7,653 bases of DNA from Thermodesulfatator sp. (GTDB lineage: Bacteria > Desulfobacterota > Dissulfuribacteria > Dissulfuribacterales > QOAL01), in the NCBI GenBank assembly GCA_003978135.1, contig QOAL01000189.1:1-7653 (forward strand), in the 5' to 3' direction. A program made the translations under genes and the position numbers. Below are positions 7,526 to 7,653 of this stretch, one piece after another. The notes beneath the pieces are model-generated. The model was not told where the DNA came from and searched no databases. It saw nothing but the letters and a program-made list of their open reading frames with translations. Position 1 is the first letter of the stretch; every line of letters begins with the position of its first letter.

Positions 7526-7653
7526 GGAAAATTACATGAGCAGCGCATTACCGCCCAGCTTACCCTAAAGGGTCTAATCGGCAGCATTGCCTGTCTGTTC
7601 ACATAGCGGTGGGACGAGCAGTCCTTTCAAGATTCACCAAAAGCCGCTGTGCG
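7526..7653 (+). other. Region after glmM with no recognised gene
   Basis: No convincing gene is seen in these 128 bases. An ATG at 7536, preceded by AAGGA (7524-7528), opens only ten codons (MSSALPPSLP) before TAA 7566-7568. Small inverted repeats are ACCCT/AGGGT (7562-7566 with 7569-7573), GGCA/TGCC (7580-7583 with 7588-7591) and GGAC/GTCC (7612-7615 with 7621-7624). CACA plus GCGG (7600-7603, 7606-7609) can pair with CCGCTGTG (7644-7651) across the last of these, with a two-base bulge. None is followed by a T-run, so none is a standard intrinsic terminator. A GTG at 7609 opens a frame that runs off the window, but it has no ribosome binding site. This may be intergenic sequence or the edge of a structured RNA; I cannot tell. 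Confidence 0.45.

Noticed and set aside
7536..7568. Ten-codon frame MSSALPPSLP after glmM as a real small gene.
   Set aside because: It has a plausible ribosome binding site but no coupled downstream gene and no other support; noted only in the description of the tail.
7524..7573. GCTTAC near 7559 as the end of an IS66-type element.
   Set aside because: The sequence to its left is intact glmM, so it cannot be the inner side of an element, and no matching opposite end or transposase is present.
7599..7652. A 17-codon frame on the - strand ending in TGA, possibly the C-terminus of a convergent gene.
   Set aside because: Too short, with no recognisable motif; open frames of this length are expected by chance.
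7609..7653. GTG frame running off the window end as the start of the next gene.
   Set aside because: No Shine-Dalgarno before it, and the 15 residues resemble no family I know.
7649..7653. Terminal GTGCG, which matches the 5' end of many group II introns, lying after a stem.
   Set aside because: Five bases at an arbitrary window edge are not evidence; nothing else of an intron is visible.

Overview
The window is a compact block of housekeeping genes, all on the + strand, from a bacterium that is most likely a member of the Desulfobacterota (the former Deltaproteobacteria). I base that on gene order, protein style and moderate GC content with heavy use of AGG for arginine. The assignment is an inference; no marker gene in the window settles it.

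Layout. tilS (24-1559) encodes tRNA-Ile lysidine synthetase. A 136-base gap follows and carries a good sigma70-type promoter and a strong ribosome binding site. Then come five tightly packed genes: ftsH (1696-3546, membrane AAA+ zinc protease), folP (3543-4403, dihydropteroate synthase), cdaA (4445-5242, membrane diadenylate cyclase making c-di-AMP), cdaR/ybbR (5244-6170, membrane-anchored YbbR-repeat regulator of CdaA) and glmM (6167-7525, phosphoglucosamine mutase). ftsH/folP and cdaR/glmM overlap by ATGA. cdaA and cdaR are separated by one base. folP and cdaA are 41 bases apart, and that gap holds a possible six-codon minicistron. The last 128 bases (7526-7653) have no recognisable gene, only small inverted repeats and a ten-codon open frame.

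How the genes work together. The ftsH-to-glmM run looks like one transcription unit. GlmM makes glucosamine-1-phosphate for peptidoglycan and lipopolysaccharide. In Firmicutes CdaA, CdaR and GlmM form a functional group in which CdaR and GlmM modulate c-di-AMP synthesis. Here that triad lies inside the ftsH-folP-glmM order familiar from E. coli, so folate synthesis, membrane protein quality control, c-di-AMP signalling and cell-wall precursor supply share a transcript.

No mobile element, CRISPR array, tRNA/rRNA or clearly unknown multi-gene system is present. The points most worth a second look are the c-di-AMP pair inside a proteobacterial-type operon, mutually exclusive RNA hairpins over the tilS start, and minicistrons abutting the cdaA and ftsH starts.
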